Under the pieces are notes generated by a model, which saw only the letters and a list, made by a program, of their open reading frames with translations, made no database searches and was not told the DNA's origin. Position numbers and translations under genes: made by a program. Positions 25,787 through 34,183 of a DNA stretch of 64,000 nt are shown here, one piece after another; position 1 is the first letter of the stretch, and each line of letters starts with the position of its first letter. Source of the DNA: Methanoculleus sp. UBA374 (GTDB lineage Archaea; Halobacteriota; Methanomicrobia; Methanomicrobiales; Methanoculleaceae); NCBI GenBank assembly GCA_002508705.1, contig DAYL01000034.1, positions 62,001-126,000 on the forward strand, in the 5' to 3' direction.

Positions 25787-27157
25787 TTAGGTTCGGCAGC
25801 AGTCCACAAAATGCGCGAGCATCCCCCGGCTCGTCACCGGGTGGAGGTGAGTGTAACTCCCGATCGTCCGGTCCCGCACCGCACCGTCGAGCCCGTCCCG
25901 GATCCCGCTCCCGCGGCTCAGCCGGTAGGCGTAGCGGGTCTCCAAAGAGAGATCGACACTGCTGTAGTGAAACTCATGGCCCCGGAACGTCGCCTCGCCC
26001 ATGGGGCTCCCGGCCGCGCTCGTCCCCACCACGTAACCAAGCATCCGCCGGGCCGGCATCCTCGTTGTGCCGGGAAAGACACCGGCGAGGTCGTAGGCCC
26101 TCTCCGTCTTTGCGTCCATAAAGCCCGGGGCGAGCACCATCCGGTCGGTGAGGTAGATGAGCCCCCCGCACTCCGCGTAGATTGGAGTGCCGTTCCGGGA
26201 GACCTCGCGAATCCCCTCCCGCACCGCGGTGTTCGCCTCGAGTTCGGGGCCGAAGACCTCCGGGTAGCCGCCGCCGAGGATGTAGCCGTCGGCCTCCGGC
26301 AGGGAGTCGTGAAGCGGGGAGAACGGGACCGCTTCCGCCCCGAGCGATGAGAGTACGTCGAAGAGATCGGCGTAGTAGAAGTTGAAGGCCTCGTCCAGGG
26401 CGACGCCGACCCGAACGTCCGTCTCGCCGGTCGCCGCGTAAAGGGGGCTCTCTTCCGCCGGCAGTTCAGTCTCGCGGGCGAGCGCGAGCAGGGCGTCGAG
26501 ATCGACGTGATCGGCGATCATCCGCTTCACCGCCTCGATACGCCTCTGAAACTCCCCGTGCCCCTGCCCTTCCCGATAGGGCACAAGGCCGAGGTGGCGC
26601 ATCGCAAGTTCCATCTCCGCCGTCCGGGGGACGGCGCCGACGACCGGGATGCCGCAGTAGTGCTCGATCGCCCGGATAGCCTTTTCCTGGTGGCGGGCGC
26701 CGGTGATGTTGTTTAAGATGACCCCCCTGATCGTGACGTCCGGGTCGAAGACCTGGAATCCCCTCACGATCGCCGCCGCGCTCCGGGTGATGCTCCGGGC
26801 GTTGACGACCAGAACAACCGGCAGGTTGAGTTGCTTTGCAATCGCGGCCGTGCTCCCGAGGTCGGTGAGGGCCTCCGCACCTTCAAAGAGCCCCCGCACC
26901 CCCTCGACCACGGCGATATCCGCTCCCCGGCACCCGTGCGCAAAGACCGCCCGGACCTCGTCGGGGTTCATCACGTAGCCATCCAGGTTCCGGCAGGGCC
27001 GTCCCGTCACCCCGGCAAGGTACGATGGGTCGATGTAGTCCATCCCCACCTTGAAGGTCTGGACGGACCGGGTGGCTGAAAGGAGGGCCGAAAGCGCAAG
27101 GGTGATGCTCGTCTTTCCGCTTCCGGAACGGTCACCGGCCACGAGGAAGGACTTCAT
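25787..27157 (-). CDS. cfbB: Ni-sirohydrochlorin a,c-diamide synthase
   Basis: Amidates the a and c acetate side chains of Ni-sirohydrochlorin with glutamine and ATP, the second step of coenzyme F430 synthesis. It has an N-terminal CobB/CbiA ATPase domain (VAGDRSGSGKTSITLAL P-loop, then KVGMDYIDPSYL) and a C-terminal type 1 glutamine amidotransferase-like domain with the nucleophile in PIYAECGGLIYLTD and a late histidine in HEFHYSS. The 456-aa length fits. The same fold serves cobyrinic acid amidation (CbiA); the four-base overlap with cfbD and the cfb neighbours decide for CfbB. Confidence 0.92.
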   Translation of the reverse strand: MKSFLVAGDRSGSGKTSITLALSALLSATRSVQTFKVGMDYIDPSYLAGVTGRPCRNLDGYVMNPDEVRAVFAHGCRGADIAVVEGVRGLFEGAEALTDLGSTAAIAKQLNLPVVLVVNARSITRSAAAIVRGFQVFDPDVTIRGVILNNITGARHQEKAIRAIEHYCGIPVVGAVPRTAEMELAMRHLGLVPYREGQGHGEFQRRIEAVKRMIADHVDLDALLALARETELPAEESPLYAATGETDVRVGVALDEAFNFYYADLFDVLSSLGAEAVPFSPLHDSLPEADGYILGGGYPEVFGPELEANTAVREGIREVSRNGTPIYAECGGLIYLTDRMVLAPGFMDAKTERAYDLAGVFPGTTRMPARRMLGYVVGTSAAGSPMGEATFRGHEFHYSSVDLSLETRYAYRLSRGSGIRDGLDGAVRDRTIGSYTHLHPVTSRGMLAHFVDCCRT

Positions 27158-28218
27158 CGCATGCTCCGCAGGATCGCCCCGAACTCGCTCTCGACGATCT
27201 CCCGGACACCAAGGGTCTTCGGGTGCAGGTCGATCTCGACCATGACGTGCCGGTGGCCCATCTCCCGGAGCGGCTCAACCTGCCGGGGGCCGTTCGTGAC
27301 CGAGAAGACCTCGATACCTTCCGTGTACTCCGACGGGACGGCGTGCGGCACCCCGACGAGGAGGGCGAAGTCGGGTTTGAGTTCCCTGATTCGCTCCCCG
27401 ATCGCGGGGCCGTTCGCCCCGTACTCGTCCAGAGCCCCGAGAAGTTCCGGGTCGACCCCCCGCCCCCGCATCCCGGCAACGATCCGGGCGGCATCCTCCC
27501 GCACCTTCGGGAGGCCCCGGTCTTCGAGGTTTGCGATATACGTGACCGCGGCATCCGGGCAGGCATCGTGGAGGGCGAGGAGCTCGTCGGCAAACATATA
27601 GGCGGTCTCTTTCTTCGCGTTCATGACCGCAACCCCTCTTGCACCGGCGGCGGCGAGTTCCACGAGGCGACCGGCTGCAACATGCTTGAGGTCGCCGCGC
27701 GAGGGCTCGATGTAGGTCCGGGAGGCCGCTCCCCGCAGCCGTTCGACCTCGTTTGCTTTCGCGAGAAGGTAGCGCTGCCGTTCCAGTTCGTCGCCGCTGA
27801 TCCATCCGGCGGTCGCCGCCGGTTCGAGCGCTGCGAGCACGCCGTCGATGTTCTCCCGGAACCCGGCATGAATATCCACGGCAATCGCCGGGGTCTCGAT
27901 CCCGGAATCCTCGATTGCGGACTGGAGGTCCTCTCCGATGATCATCGCAACACACGTCCCGACGACCGCTATCCGCCGGGGGCGAAATGTCTCCTCCGCA
28001 TAGCGGAGCACCTGCACGAGCGGATCGTGCCCGCCGAAGATGAACTCGTTGTCGGCGAGCGAGGTCGTCAGCACCCGCATGCCGTCCTCCTCAAGGAGCC
28101 GGGCGTGCTTGAACGAACAGCCCGACGGACCGTGAAGGATCGCCACGTCCACCCCCAGGTCGCGGGCGGTGTAGAGCGCCGCGACGATGGAACTTGGTCT
28201 CGGTTGAATGTAATGCAT
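27154..28218 (-). CDS. cfbD: Ni-sirohydrochlorin a,c-diamide reductive cyclase, catalytic subunit
   Basis: The nitrogenase-like component that, with the NifH-like CfbC, performs the multi-electron reduction and lactam cyclisation giving seco-F430. At 354 aa it is shorter than NifD. The likely cluster-binding cysteines are in LHGPSGCSFKHARLL and VGTCVAMIIGED; a third N-terminal cysteine as in NifD is absent. FIFGGHDPLVQVLRYAEE is the counterpart of the FGGEKKL segment. It starts one base after the cfbE stop and overlaps cfbB by four bases, so the reading order is cfbA-cfbE-cfbD-cfbB. The gene for CfbC is not adjacent. Confidence 0.93.
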   Translation of the reverse strand: MHYIQPRPSSIVAALYTARDLGVDVAILHGPSGCSFKHARLLEEDGMRVLTTSLADNEFIFGGHDPLVQVLRYAEETFRPRRIAVVGTCVAMIIGEDLQSAIEDSGIETPAIAVDIHAGFRENIDGVLAALEPAATAGWISGDELERQRYLLAKANEVERLRGAASRTYIEPSRGDLKHVAAGRLVELAAAGARGVAVMNAKKETAYMFADELLALHDACPDAAVTYIANLEDRGLPKVREDAARIVAGMRGRGVDPELLGALDEYGANGPAIGERIRELKPDFALLVGVPHAVPSEYTEGIEVFSVTNGPRQVEPLREMGHRHVMVEIDLHPKTLGVREIVESEFGAILRSMR

Positions 28219-28219
28219 A

Positions 28220-29395
28220 TTATCGCCATGTCTTTACTGCAAGGACGATTGCTCCCGCCGGGGTTATCTCCCGGGCAAGGTCCAGCCCCATCTCGAGCGT
28301 CGCGGCGGTATGCTCCTCTCCAGGCCACGCCTCCCCGACGTAGACGGTCGCCGCCGGGTCGACGGCAGATACCGTCCGCCGGACCTCCTCCGTCGGGAAC
28401 CCTTCGCAGATCGCCCGCGCCTCTTCGCCGATGACGAGCGTCAGGGCGCCGTCGCCGGCAAGGGTCCTCGCATAGCGGGCGGCTTCAACGGTGGTGGCCA
28501 TGTTCGTCCCGCTGTTTGCGTTGTCGAGGATCAGACGTTTTCCCTCCCATCTGGTCGCCATTCTGCCGGAGAGAGCCGTGAACCCCGCAAGCGGCGCAGG
28601 ATCGATCCCGAGCACACAGGCGGTCGCGGCCGCGAACGAGAGCGCCGGACGGTAGCCGACGAGGGTGCAGAGCGGATTTTCGAAGGTACCGGCGACCCCG
28701 TTTCCGGCGTATCGACAGGTCTCGCCGTCGAAGGACACGACCTCGTCGGCGACGACCGTCCGCCCCGGAAGGTCGATCCCCGGCGGAAGCACGACCGTCC
28801 TCGCCCGGGAGAGCAGCCGGCATTTCTCCGTTATCGCGTGTTTCTTCCCTGCCGCGATCGGGTAGTCTTCCGTCGAGGTCAGCACCGCCACGTCTCCGGC
28901 GGCCGTAACCCCGAGCGACTCTTCGGCAATCAACCAGCCCCCTATCCGCTCCGCTTCGCGCGCCGCCGCGATCAATGAAGCGGGCGTGATGCTCTTCTTC
29001 CAGAGGCGTTCCCGCTCCGGGTAGCGGTAGGTCCCGGTCGATGTGTGCAGGATGCCCGGGCCCGGCAGCAGCGAGGCGAGGGCATGGGCGGTGGTGGTCT
29101 TCCCCCGCGCCCCGGTGATCTCAATGAAGGGGTGCGGGAGGAGCCGGTCGCCGAGGACCCGCCTCACCATCTCGTGGTGCGAGACCACAGGGCCATGCTG
29201 CCGGAGGAGGGGGTGATCCGGGTCGAGGTGCACCGGCGCGGTGACGAGGTCGTAAGTGCGGGCGAGCGCCTCCTCTACGGGGATGCCGGTCTTTCCGCGG
29301 TAGACGTCCACCTCGTCCACCTGGTGGCCGGCACCACGGAGCGCCCCGGCGAGTTCCGCCCCGCCGTGGATGGTGTCCAGCACCAGGATTCGCAT
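28220..29395 (-). CDS. cfbE: Coenzyme F430 synthase (Mur ligase-like)
   Basis: Closes the carbocyclic ring of seco-F430 in an ATP-dependent step. It is a Mur-ligase homologue of 391 aa: the P-loop appears as TGARGKTTTAHALASLL in place of the GTNGKT of Mur enzymes, the central domain has SLGVTAAGDVAVLTST, and the C-terminal domain contains LILDNANSGTNMATTVEAA, with a degenerate Mur-type motif. The start overlaps nothing; cfbA ends four bases upstream. Sequence placement within the cfb operon makes the call firm. Confidence 0.92.
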   Translation of the reverse strand: MRILVLDTIHGGAELAGALRGAGHQVDEVDVYRGKTGIPVEEALARTYDLVTAPVHLDPDHPLLRQHGPVVSHHEMVRRVLGDRLLPHPFIEITGARGKTTTAHALASLLPGPGILHTSTGTYRYPERERLWKKSITPASLIAAAREAERIGGWLIAEESLGVTAAGDVAVLTSTEDYPIAAGKKHAITEKCRLLSRARTVVLPPGIDLPGRTVVADEVVSFDGETCRYAGNGVAGTFENPLCTLVGYRPALSFAAATACVLGIDPAPLAGFTALSGRMATRWEGKRLILDNANSGTNMATTVEAARYARTLAGDGALTLVIGEEARAICEGFPTEEVRRTVSAVDPAATVYVGEAWPGEEHTAATLEMGLDLAREITPAGAIVLAVKTWR

Positions 29396-29399
29396 GCTC

Positions 29400-29807
29400 C
29401 TAGGCCTTCAGTTCGGTGATCGCGTCGGATGCGTTCTTCAGCATCAGTTCGGCGAGGAGCGGGTCGCTGCCGATAGGGTTTGCGTAGACAAGCGGCACGG
29501 TCCTGCCGTTCAGCCGAAACTCACCTCTCCTGGAGTCTTCGGGAAGGCCGAGAAGTTCGGGAATATCCCGGTTGATGTGAATGCCCCGTGCGAGGAAGAG
29601 CGGGACGACGACCAGCATGTCGATATCCTCGCCCCGGAACGCCTCCAGTTGCTCCTCCACCGTCGGGGTGTTGAGGCTCATGAAGCCGGGTTTGACGATA
29701 TATTCATCGGCTTTTTTGGCGATGAGGTTTGCGGTGGTCTCGATGAGTTCCTTATTGTAGGGGAGTTTGCTCCCGTGACCGATCAGTAACATCCCTTTTT
29801 TACTCAT
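29400..29807 (-). CDS. cfbA: Sirohydrochlorin nickelochelatase (short CbiX type)
   Basis: Inserts Ni2+ into sirohydrochlorin, the committing step to F430; the same short chelatases can insert Co2+ in vitamin B12 synthesis. At 135 aa it is the small homodimeric archaeal form. The metal-handling histidines are in LLIGHGSKLPYNKE and FLARGIHINRDIPE. It heads the minus-strand cfb unit. Its promoter should lie in the 77-base gap to the divergent nuclease-like gene, where a TAATTATTTTAA patch is visible on the minus strand near 29836-29848. Confidence 0.92.
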   Translation of the reverse strand: MSKKGMLLIGHGSKLPYNKELIETTANLIAKKADEYIVKPGFMSLNTPTVEEQLEAFRGEDIDMLVVVPLFLARGIHINRDIPELLGLPEDSRRGEFRLNGRTVPLVYANPIGSDPLLAELMLKNASDAITELKA

Positions 29808-29884
29808 ATGTTACAAGGTACTACGAGAGGACCTTAAAATAATTACCGATTGTTTTTATGGGACCGTTCCTAAACCTCTAATGG

Positions 29885-30394
29885 ATGGATAATTTCGAAC
29901 GGGCGATCACTTCCTGCGTCAACCGGTTTTTCGCCCACCGAAAGATGCAGGGATTTGCCTACCGGCTCAAACAGAGCAAGTTCAATACCCAGTACGTCGA
30001 TGTACTTGTCGATTCTCTCGACCCCCGCTACTACCTTGCCATCGAGTGCAAGTCGATATCGGGAAAGAAACTTTACTTCACCCAGCACTTCCACTCCGAC
30101 AGAAACAATGTTCACCAGGTCGATGCGATCACGGACTTCATCCGGAAGACCGGACGCCGCGGATTCCTTGCCGTCGAGTTCCGGTTCGGTGCGGGGAGGG
30201 CAAAAGAGGCGTATCTCATGCCCTGGAGCACGGTGCTCGGATACTACGGCAGCGCGCCCGGTATCTCGATCGACGATTTTCGGCTCTGTTGTGCGCTTAC
30301 CCGTTCCGATGAGGAGTATGACCTCCCGGGGCTCGATACAAATCAATATCCGCTCTCACCACCAACGGATCGGGAAGATGATGGAAGCATATGA
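29885..30394 (+). CDS. Hjc-like PD-(D/E)XK nuclease family protein
   Basis: A 169-aa protein with an archaeal Holliday-junction-resolvase-like core. The putative nuclease motif is the Asp of YVDVLVDSLDPRYYLAIECKS, with the E-C-K triad strand, preceded by helix SCVNRFFAHRKMQG and followed by HQVDAITDFIRKTGRRGFLAV. The Glu-x-Lys motif is intact. Canonical Hjc is shorter and starts KGxxxERELL, so this is a relative rather than Hjc itself. It overlaps the start of the marker-9 gene by 17 bases, a conserved-looking coupling whose meaning is unclear. Confidence 0.65.
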   Translation: MDNFERAITSCVNRFFAHRKMQGFAYRLKQSKFNTQYVDVLVDSLDPRYYLAIECKSISGKKLYFTQHFHSDRNNVHQVDAITDFIRKTGRRGFLAVEFRFGAGRAKEAYLMPWSTVLGYYGSAPGISIDDFRLCCALTRSDEEYDLPGLDTNQYPLSPPTDREDDGSI

Positions 30395-31517
30395 TCGTTT
30401 TGAACTTCTCATAAACGATCAGGTCGTGAAAACACCGGTGGCTATCGCGTCCATGGCCGGGATCGTGGATGCGGCCTACGTTCTTGAGCGCGCGGCTCAC
30501 GTCGGGGTCGCCTTTATCGGCGGCTACTCCATTGACGGCCCTACCCTTGAAGTGAGCCGGCGGATGGCGGAGGATGGCCGCAAAGAATTCCTGTATGCCG
30601 ATCCCATCGAAGCGCTGGGGCATGAGATCGACGCCCTGAAAGAGAGCAGCGTCGTCGCTGGCATCAACCTTCGCGGCAGCACCCCCGCTGCCTACGCCGG
30701 GGTCGCGAGCGCGTTTGAAGACCGCGTGGTTTACGAGATTGACGCCCACTGCCGGCAGTCGCCGATGCTTAACGCCGGATGCGGCGAGTATCTCCTCCAT
30801 CACCCGGACGCCCTCGTCGAGATCATCCGGGCCTTAAAAGCGGAAGATGTGACCGTCTCAGTGAAGGTCCGTGCCGGTGTTGCGGCCAATGACGCCGACC
30901 TCGCCCGCACCGTCTGGAAGGCGGGAGCGGATATCCTCCACGTGGACCTGATGGACTATGGGCACAACAAACTCCGCCAGATCCGCAACGCTTCGCCCCT
31001 GACGCTCATCGCAAACAACTCCATCAACACGTTCGACCGGGCGATGGACGCCTTCTCTCACGGGGCGGACCTCGTCTCGCTCGCTCGAAAATCCGACCCC
31101 TGGACGCTTGCGGGTCTTGATGCCGCCATAACCCGGGCCGCCGATGAAGGCGGCTGGTACAACGCTCCGAAGCAACTCTGCCGCGGCGGCGACATCCGGG
31201 CGCTCGCTTTCTGCTGTATGCCGGTGAAGGCCTGCCCGCTCATCCCGACCCTCGAGAGGATCGGGCTCTCCCGGAAAGAGTACCTGAAACTCAAGCAGGA
31301 GGCGGTGAAGGGAACGGCACTCGAAAACGGGAAGACCACCTGTTTCGGGAGCCTCGCCTGGTGCTGCAAGATCAGTTCGCCCTGCATGTTCCGGAACATG
31401 ACGCTTGAGAATGTGGGCCTCTCTGCGCGGGAGTACATGCGCTGCAAGCACCGTCTCTCCGAGAAGATTATGCACAGGATATTCGATGAAAAAGAGACCG
31501 CCGATGAATCGAGCTGA
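30378..31517 (+). CDS. Methanogenesis marker protein 9 (dihydrouridine-synthase-like TIM barrel)
   Basis: A 379-aa protein of the methanogenesis-marker-9 family, restricted to methanogens and relatives. The N-terminal two thirds form a TIM barrel of the DUS/FMN type (ASMAGIVDAAYVLE, GINLRGSTPAAYAG, VSVKVRAGVAANDADLAR, LIANNSINTFDRAMDAFSHG). The last 110 residues carry a cysteine-rich region: FCCMPVKACPLIP, TCFGSLAWCCKISSPC and YMRCKHRL, which could hold an iron-sulfur cluster. Function is unknown. I use the first of two tandem ATGs. The overlap with the CitG-like gene downstream suggests one operon. Confidence 0.88.
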   Translation: MMEAYDRFELLINDQVVKTPVAIASMAGIVDAAYVLERAAHVGVAFIGGYSIDGPTLEVSRRMAEDGRKEFLYADPIEALGHEIDALKESSVVAGINLRGSTPAAYAGVASAFEDRVVYEIDAHCRQSPMLNAGCGEYLLHHPDALVEIIRALKAEDVTVSVKVRAGVAANDADLARTVWKAGADILHVDLMDYGHNKLRQIRNASPLTLIANNSINTFDRAMDAFSHGADLVSLARKSDPWTLAGLDAAITRAADEGGWYNAPKQLCRGGDIRALAFCCMPVKACPLIPTLERIGLSRKEYLKLKQEAVKGTALENGKTTCFGSLAWCCKISSPCMFRNMTLENVGLSAREYMRCKHRLSEKIMHRIFDEKETADESS

Positions 31518-32310
31518 ACAGGCCCAGATGGCGATGATGCTCGAGGTCTGCGCCTACCCGAAACCAGGGAACGTTGACCGGTGCCACGACTATTCCGGCA
31601 CCCGTCTCGAGCACTTCCTCGCTTCAACGATCCTCGCGAGACCTGCTTTTGATGCGGCCGAGAAGACCGGCGGCCGGGTCGGGCGACTGATCCGGGAGGC
31701 GGTCCGGCTCACCAGCGGTTACGCCGGGGGAAACACCCACTTCGGAGCGTTCATTCTTCTCATCCCGCTCGTCCTCGGGGAGGATATCGACGGGGCGTTG
31801 CGGGTTGTCGCCGGGACCGACGTCGAAGATGCGGTCGATTTCTACGCGGCGTTCGGCCTCACCAATGTCCGGATGGCGGAGCGCGACGATCTGGACGTGA
31901 ACGACCCGGCTTCGGTTGCTGCGATCCGGGAACGGGGCATGACGCTTGCCGACATCATGGCTTACTCGGCGCCCCGGGATATGGTTGCCCGGGAGTGGAC
32001 GAACGGATTCCGCCTGACACGCCGAAGCGCCGACCTGCTCCATGCGCACGGGCACGGACGGGAGGCAATCGTCAAGGCGTTCCTCGACCTCCTTGCTTCG
32101 GAGCCCGACACCTTCATTGCAAAGAAGCACGGGATGGAGACGGCTGAGAAGACGATGCGGTGTGCGGCCGAAGTACTTGACGGAGGGCGCGATCTCGCTG
32201 CCTTCGACGCCGAATGCATCCGGGAGGGTATCAACCCGGGTTCGCTTGCCGATATCACCATCGCCGGAATTTACGTGGCGCTCGGGGAGGGATGGCAGTG
32301 GGACTGTTGA
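31504..32310 (+). CDS. CitG-like (triphosphoribosyl-dephospho-CoA synthase family) protein
   Basis: A 268-aa helical protein of the CitG/MdcB family. The family makes the 2'-(5''-triphosphoribosyl)-3'-dephospho-CoA prosthetic group precursor in citrate lyase systems, but archaeal members occur without citrate lyase and probably act on another nucleotide. Visible motifs are LEVCAYPKPGNVDRCHDY, GGNTHFGAFILLIPL and FIAKKHGMETAE. No citrate lyase genes are in the window. The start at 31504 overlaps marker 9 by 14 bases; an upstream in-frame ATG at 31486 is possible. It overlaps DUF447 by 19 bases. Confidence 0.82.
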   Translation: MNRAEQAQMAMMLEVCAYPKPGNVDRCHDYSGTRLEHFLASTILARPAFDAAEKTGGRVGRLIREAVRLTSGYAGGNTHFGAFILLIPLVLGEDIDGALRVVAGTDVEDAVDFYAAFGLTNVRMAERDDLDVNDPASVAAIRERGMTLADIMAYSAPRDMVAREWTNGFRLTRRSADLLHAHGHGREAIVKAFLDLLASEPDTFIAKKHGMETAEKTMRCAAEVLDGGRDLAAFDAECIREGINPGSLADITIAGIYVALGEGWQWDC

Positions 32311-32873
32311 GCGAGGGGATCAACGAAGTGATTGCGACCACCGACTGCAACGCCGCACCTATGGGGATCATCAACCGGAGCGGCTCCCTGCACATGGTTC
32401 TCTTCCGGGGGAGTCATACGGCGAGGAATATCGCCCGGGACCGCTGGGTGGTGGCGAACTTCATCTTTGACCCGGTGCTCTACGTCCGGACCACTTTTGA
32501 TGACCTGCCTCCGGAGGCCTTCGTTATGGAGAAGATCGATGGGCGGGTCGTCTCTCGTCTTCGCGACGTGGAGGCCTGGGCCGCGTTCGTCGCCGATGTG
32601 GAACGGTCGAGCGACGAGGCGATCACCGTTCGGCTCGTCCCCTTCCGCGAGGAGGTGCTTGACCTGCGGTTGCACCCGGTGAACCGGGGGTTTTCGAGCA
32701 TCGTTGAAGCGACGGTCCATGCCACCCGCTATATCAGGAACCGCGATCCGTGGCTCGGACAACTGGTCAAACACCATACCGGCCTTGCCCGGAAGTGCGG
32801 CGGCCCCCGGGAGTGGGAGGCGCTCGAACTCCTTAACCGGTATATCCGTGACCTGACCGGCGGGACCCCCTGA
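32292..32873 (+). CDS. DUF447 family protein
   Basis: A 193-aa archaeal protein of the DUF447 family, which has a flavin-reductase-like split barrel. Recognisable parts are EGINEVIATTDCNAAPMGII, RDRWVVANFIFDPVLYVRT, NRGFSSIVEATVHATRYI and the C-terminal GPREWEALELLNRYI. GGGAGGG before ATG at 32292 fixes the start. The CitG-like and DUF447 genes are neighbours in several archaea, and in methylotrophic bacteria relatives sit with C1-carrier biosynthesis genes as I recall, so a role in a cofactor pathway is plausible but unproven. Confidence 0.8.
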   Translation: MAVGLLSEGINEVIATTDCNAAPMGIINRSGSLHMVLFRGSHTARNIARDRWVVANFIFDPVLYVRTTFDDLPPEAFVMEKIDGRVVSRLRDVEAWAAFVADVERSSDEAITVRLVPFREEVLDLRLHPVNRGFSSIVEATVHATRYIRNRDPWLGQLVKHHTGLARKCGGPREWEALELLNRYIRDLTGGTP

Positions 32874-32978
32874 GGAGCACAGCCAGGCGGTGCTCCGGCG
32901 TCTTCGGTCAATCGGGCCGGCATTTTACCCGGGTCGTTATTCTCTCCCTCATTTGTATCTTAACATTTGTATAATAAT

Positions 32979-32986
32979 CAATATAT
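32979..32986 (+). promoter_or_regulatory. TATA box of FAS1 gene 1
   Basis: AATATATAC lies about 41 bases before the ATG at 33027, in the A/T-rich end of an otherwise GC-rich intergenic region. Transcription would begin around 33008, giving a leader of about 20 bases that contains the AGGAAGGTG ribosome-binding site. Confidence 0.6.
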
Positions 32987-33026
32987 ACAATAACCTACGA
33001 AGGGCCCTTACAGGAAGGTGCCTGAT

Positions 33027-33467
33027 ATGGCGAAGATCTTTGATACGTTAAAGAGCGATGGAAGGTTCAGCCGGCTTGTCACGATCATTCAGACGCTCGG
33101 CGAAGATGCGGTGCTGCAGGGGGAGGGGCCGATGACGTTCTTTGCTCCGGTCGACTCGGCGTGGGATGCGATCCCCGAACCAAACCGGGCAATGATCTTA
33201 AACGATAAGCAGATGCTCTCGCATCTCATCGACTTCTTCACCATCCGCAACCATGCGTGCAAGCTCGATACGCTGCTGGCAAAGAATGTCGTGAAGACCG
33301 CCGAAGGAAACTCCATCATGGTCCGGAAGACCGGGAAGGGCACCCAGGTGGATGAGGCCCTCGTGCTTGAGGGAGACGTGCAGGCCGATAACGGCGTCCT
33401 CCACGTCCTTGACGGCGTCCCCTTTGCGACGCTCGCCCAGGCTTACGAAGCATACGCAGCGGACTAA
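33027..33467 (+). CDS. Single-domain FAS1 (fasciclin) protein 1, no signal peptide
   Basis: A 146-aa protein consisting of one FAS1 domain. The first box is GPMTFFAPVDSAWDAIPEP and the second is represented by GVLHVLDGVPFATLAQ. The central YH motif of most FAS1 domains is replaced by IDFFTIRNH, so this copy is the most divergent of the four. There is no signal peptide or membrane segment. AGGAAGGTG selects ATG 33027 over the GTG at 33018. FAS1 domains usually mediate adhesion outside the cell, so a cytosolic location is atypical. First of a four-gene tandem array. Confidence 0.88.
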   Translation: MAKIFDTLKSDGRFSRLVTIIQTLGEDAVLQGEGPMTFFAPVDSAWDAIPEPNRAMILNDKQMLSHLIDFFTIRNHACKLDTLLAKNVVKTAEGNSIMVRKTGKGTQVDEALVLEGDVQADNGVLHVLDGVPFATLAQAYEAYAAD

Positions 33468-33557
33468 ACCCGGACCAGAATACCCTTTTTCTTTCTGTCG
33501 CCGTCCTTCCGGGGGCTGGCAGTCCGCCCCCGGGACCTGTCGTTATTATGAATGCAA

Positions 33558-33568
33558 TTTTATATATC
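33558..33568 (+). promoter_or_regulatory. TATA box of FAS1 gene 2
   Basis: TTTTATATATC starts 48 bases before the ATG at 33606, within the 138-base spacer that separates the first two FAS1 genes. It implies an individual promoter for this copy. Confidence 0.6.
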
Positions 33569-33605
33569 CATCAAAGTACCCCCGGTGTCCGTAGGTGGAT
33601 CATCG

Positions 33606-34040
33606 ATGAAGAGTATCTTTGAGACAAACCGGGAAGACAGCCGGCTGAGCATCTCCACGAGGATGATACAGGCTGGAGGGATGGAGGAGATCCTCCGGGG
33701 GGAGGGCGAGTATACGGCGTTTTTCCCGACGAATGAGGCGTATTCCGCGTTTTCCGCAGAGGTGCTGGACGCTGTCCTGAAGGACCGGGAGAGACTCGCG
33801 GATATGATCGCGTATCACATCGTCAGGGGCAAACTCACTGTGCGTGAACTCGGACAGCTGGAGGCGATTGCCACCCTGCAGGGGGAACACCTGGATATCA
33901 CGGGGCCTCCGGCAGCGATTCGGCTGAACGACGCCACCGTTGTCGAGCCAGATATTGAGTGCACGAACGGCATCTACCACATCATCGACCGGGTGCTCCT
34001 GCCGCGCGCCGTTGCGGCGCGGGTGAAGAGACCGGCCTGA
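33606..34040 (+). CDS. Single-domain FAS1 protein 2, no signal peptide
   Basis: A 144-aa FAS1 domain: EGEYTAFFPTNEAYSAF is box 1, MIAYHIVRGKLT gives the YH motif and GIYHIIDRVLLP is box 2. The N-terminus (KSIFETNREDSRLS) is short and polar, with no signal peptide. TAGGTGG lies about 14 bases before the ATG at 33606. The domain is close in length and layout to copies 3 and 4, suggesting duplication. Function is unknown; the fold can bind other proteins. Confidence 0.9.
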   Translation: MKSIFETNREDSRLSISTRMIQAGGMEEILRGEGEYTAFFPTNEAYSAFSAEVLDAVLKDRERLADMIAYHIVRGKLTVRELGQLEAIATLQGEHLDITGPPAAIRLNDATVVEPDIECTNGIYHIIDRVLLPRAVAARVKRPA

Positions 34041-34153
34041 CTCGGGGACTTCCGATCTTGGAATGGTAAAACGCCGTTTCGGATACAGGGACCCTACGGG
34101 GTGTCTTTCTTCCATGCGATAGACCCACGGGGCCGTGAGGAACCGCCCGTATT

Positions 34154-34162
34154 TTTATATAC
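34154..34162 (+). promoter_or_regulatory. TATA box of FAS1 gene 3
   Basis: TTTATATAC is 22-30 bases before the ATG at 34184. At that distance the transcript would begin at or just before the start codon, so this gene may be translated from a very short leader; a GGGAG lies within it. Confidence 0.55.
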
Positions 34163-34183
34163 TCCCGGCGGGAGTTGGCCTTC

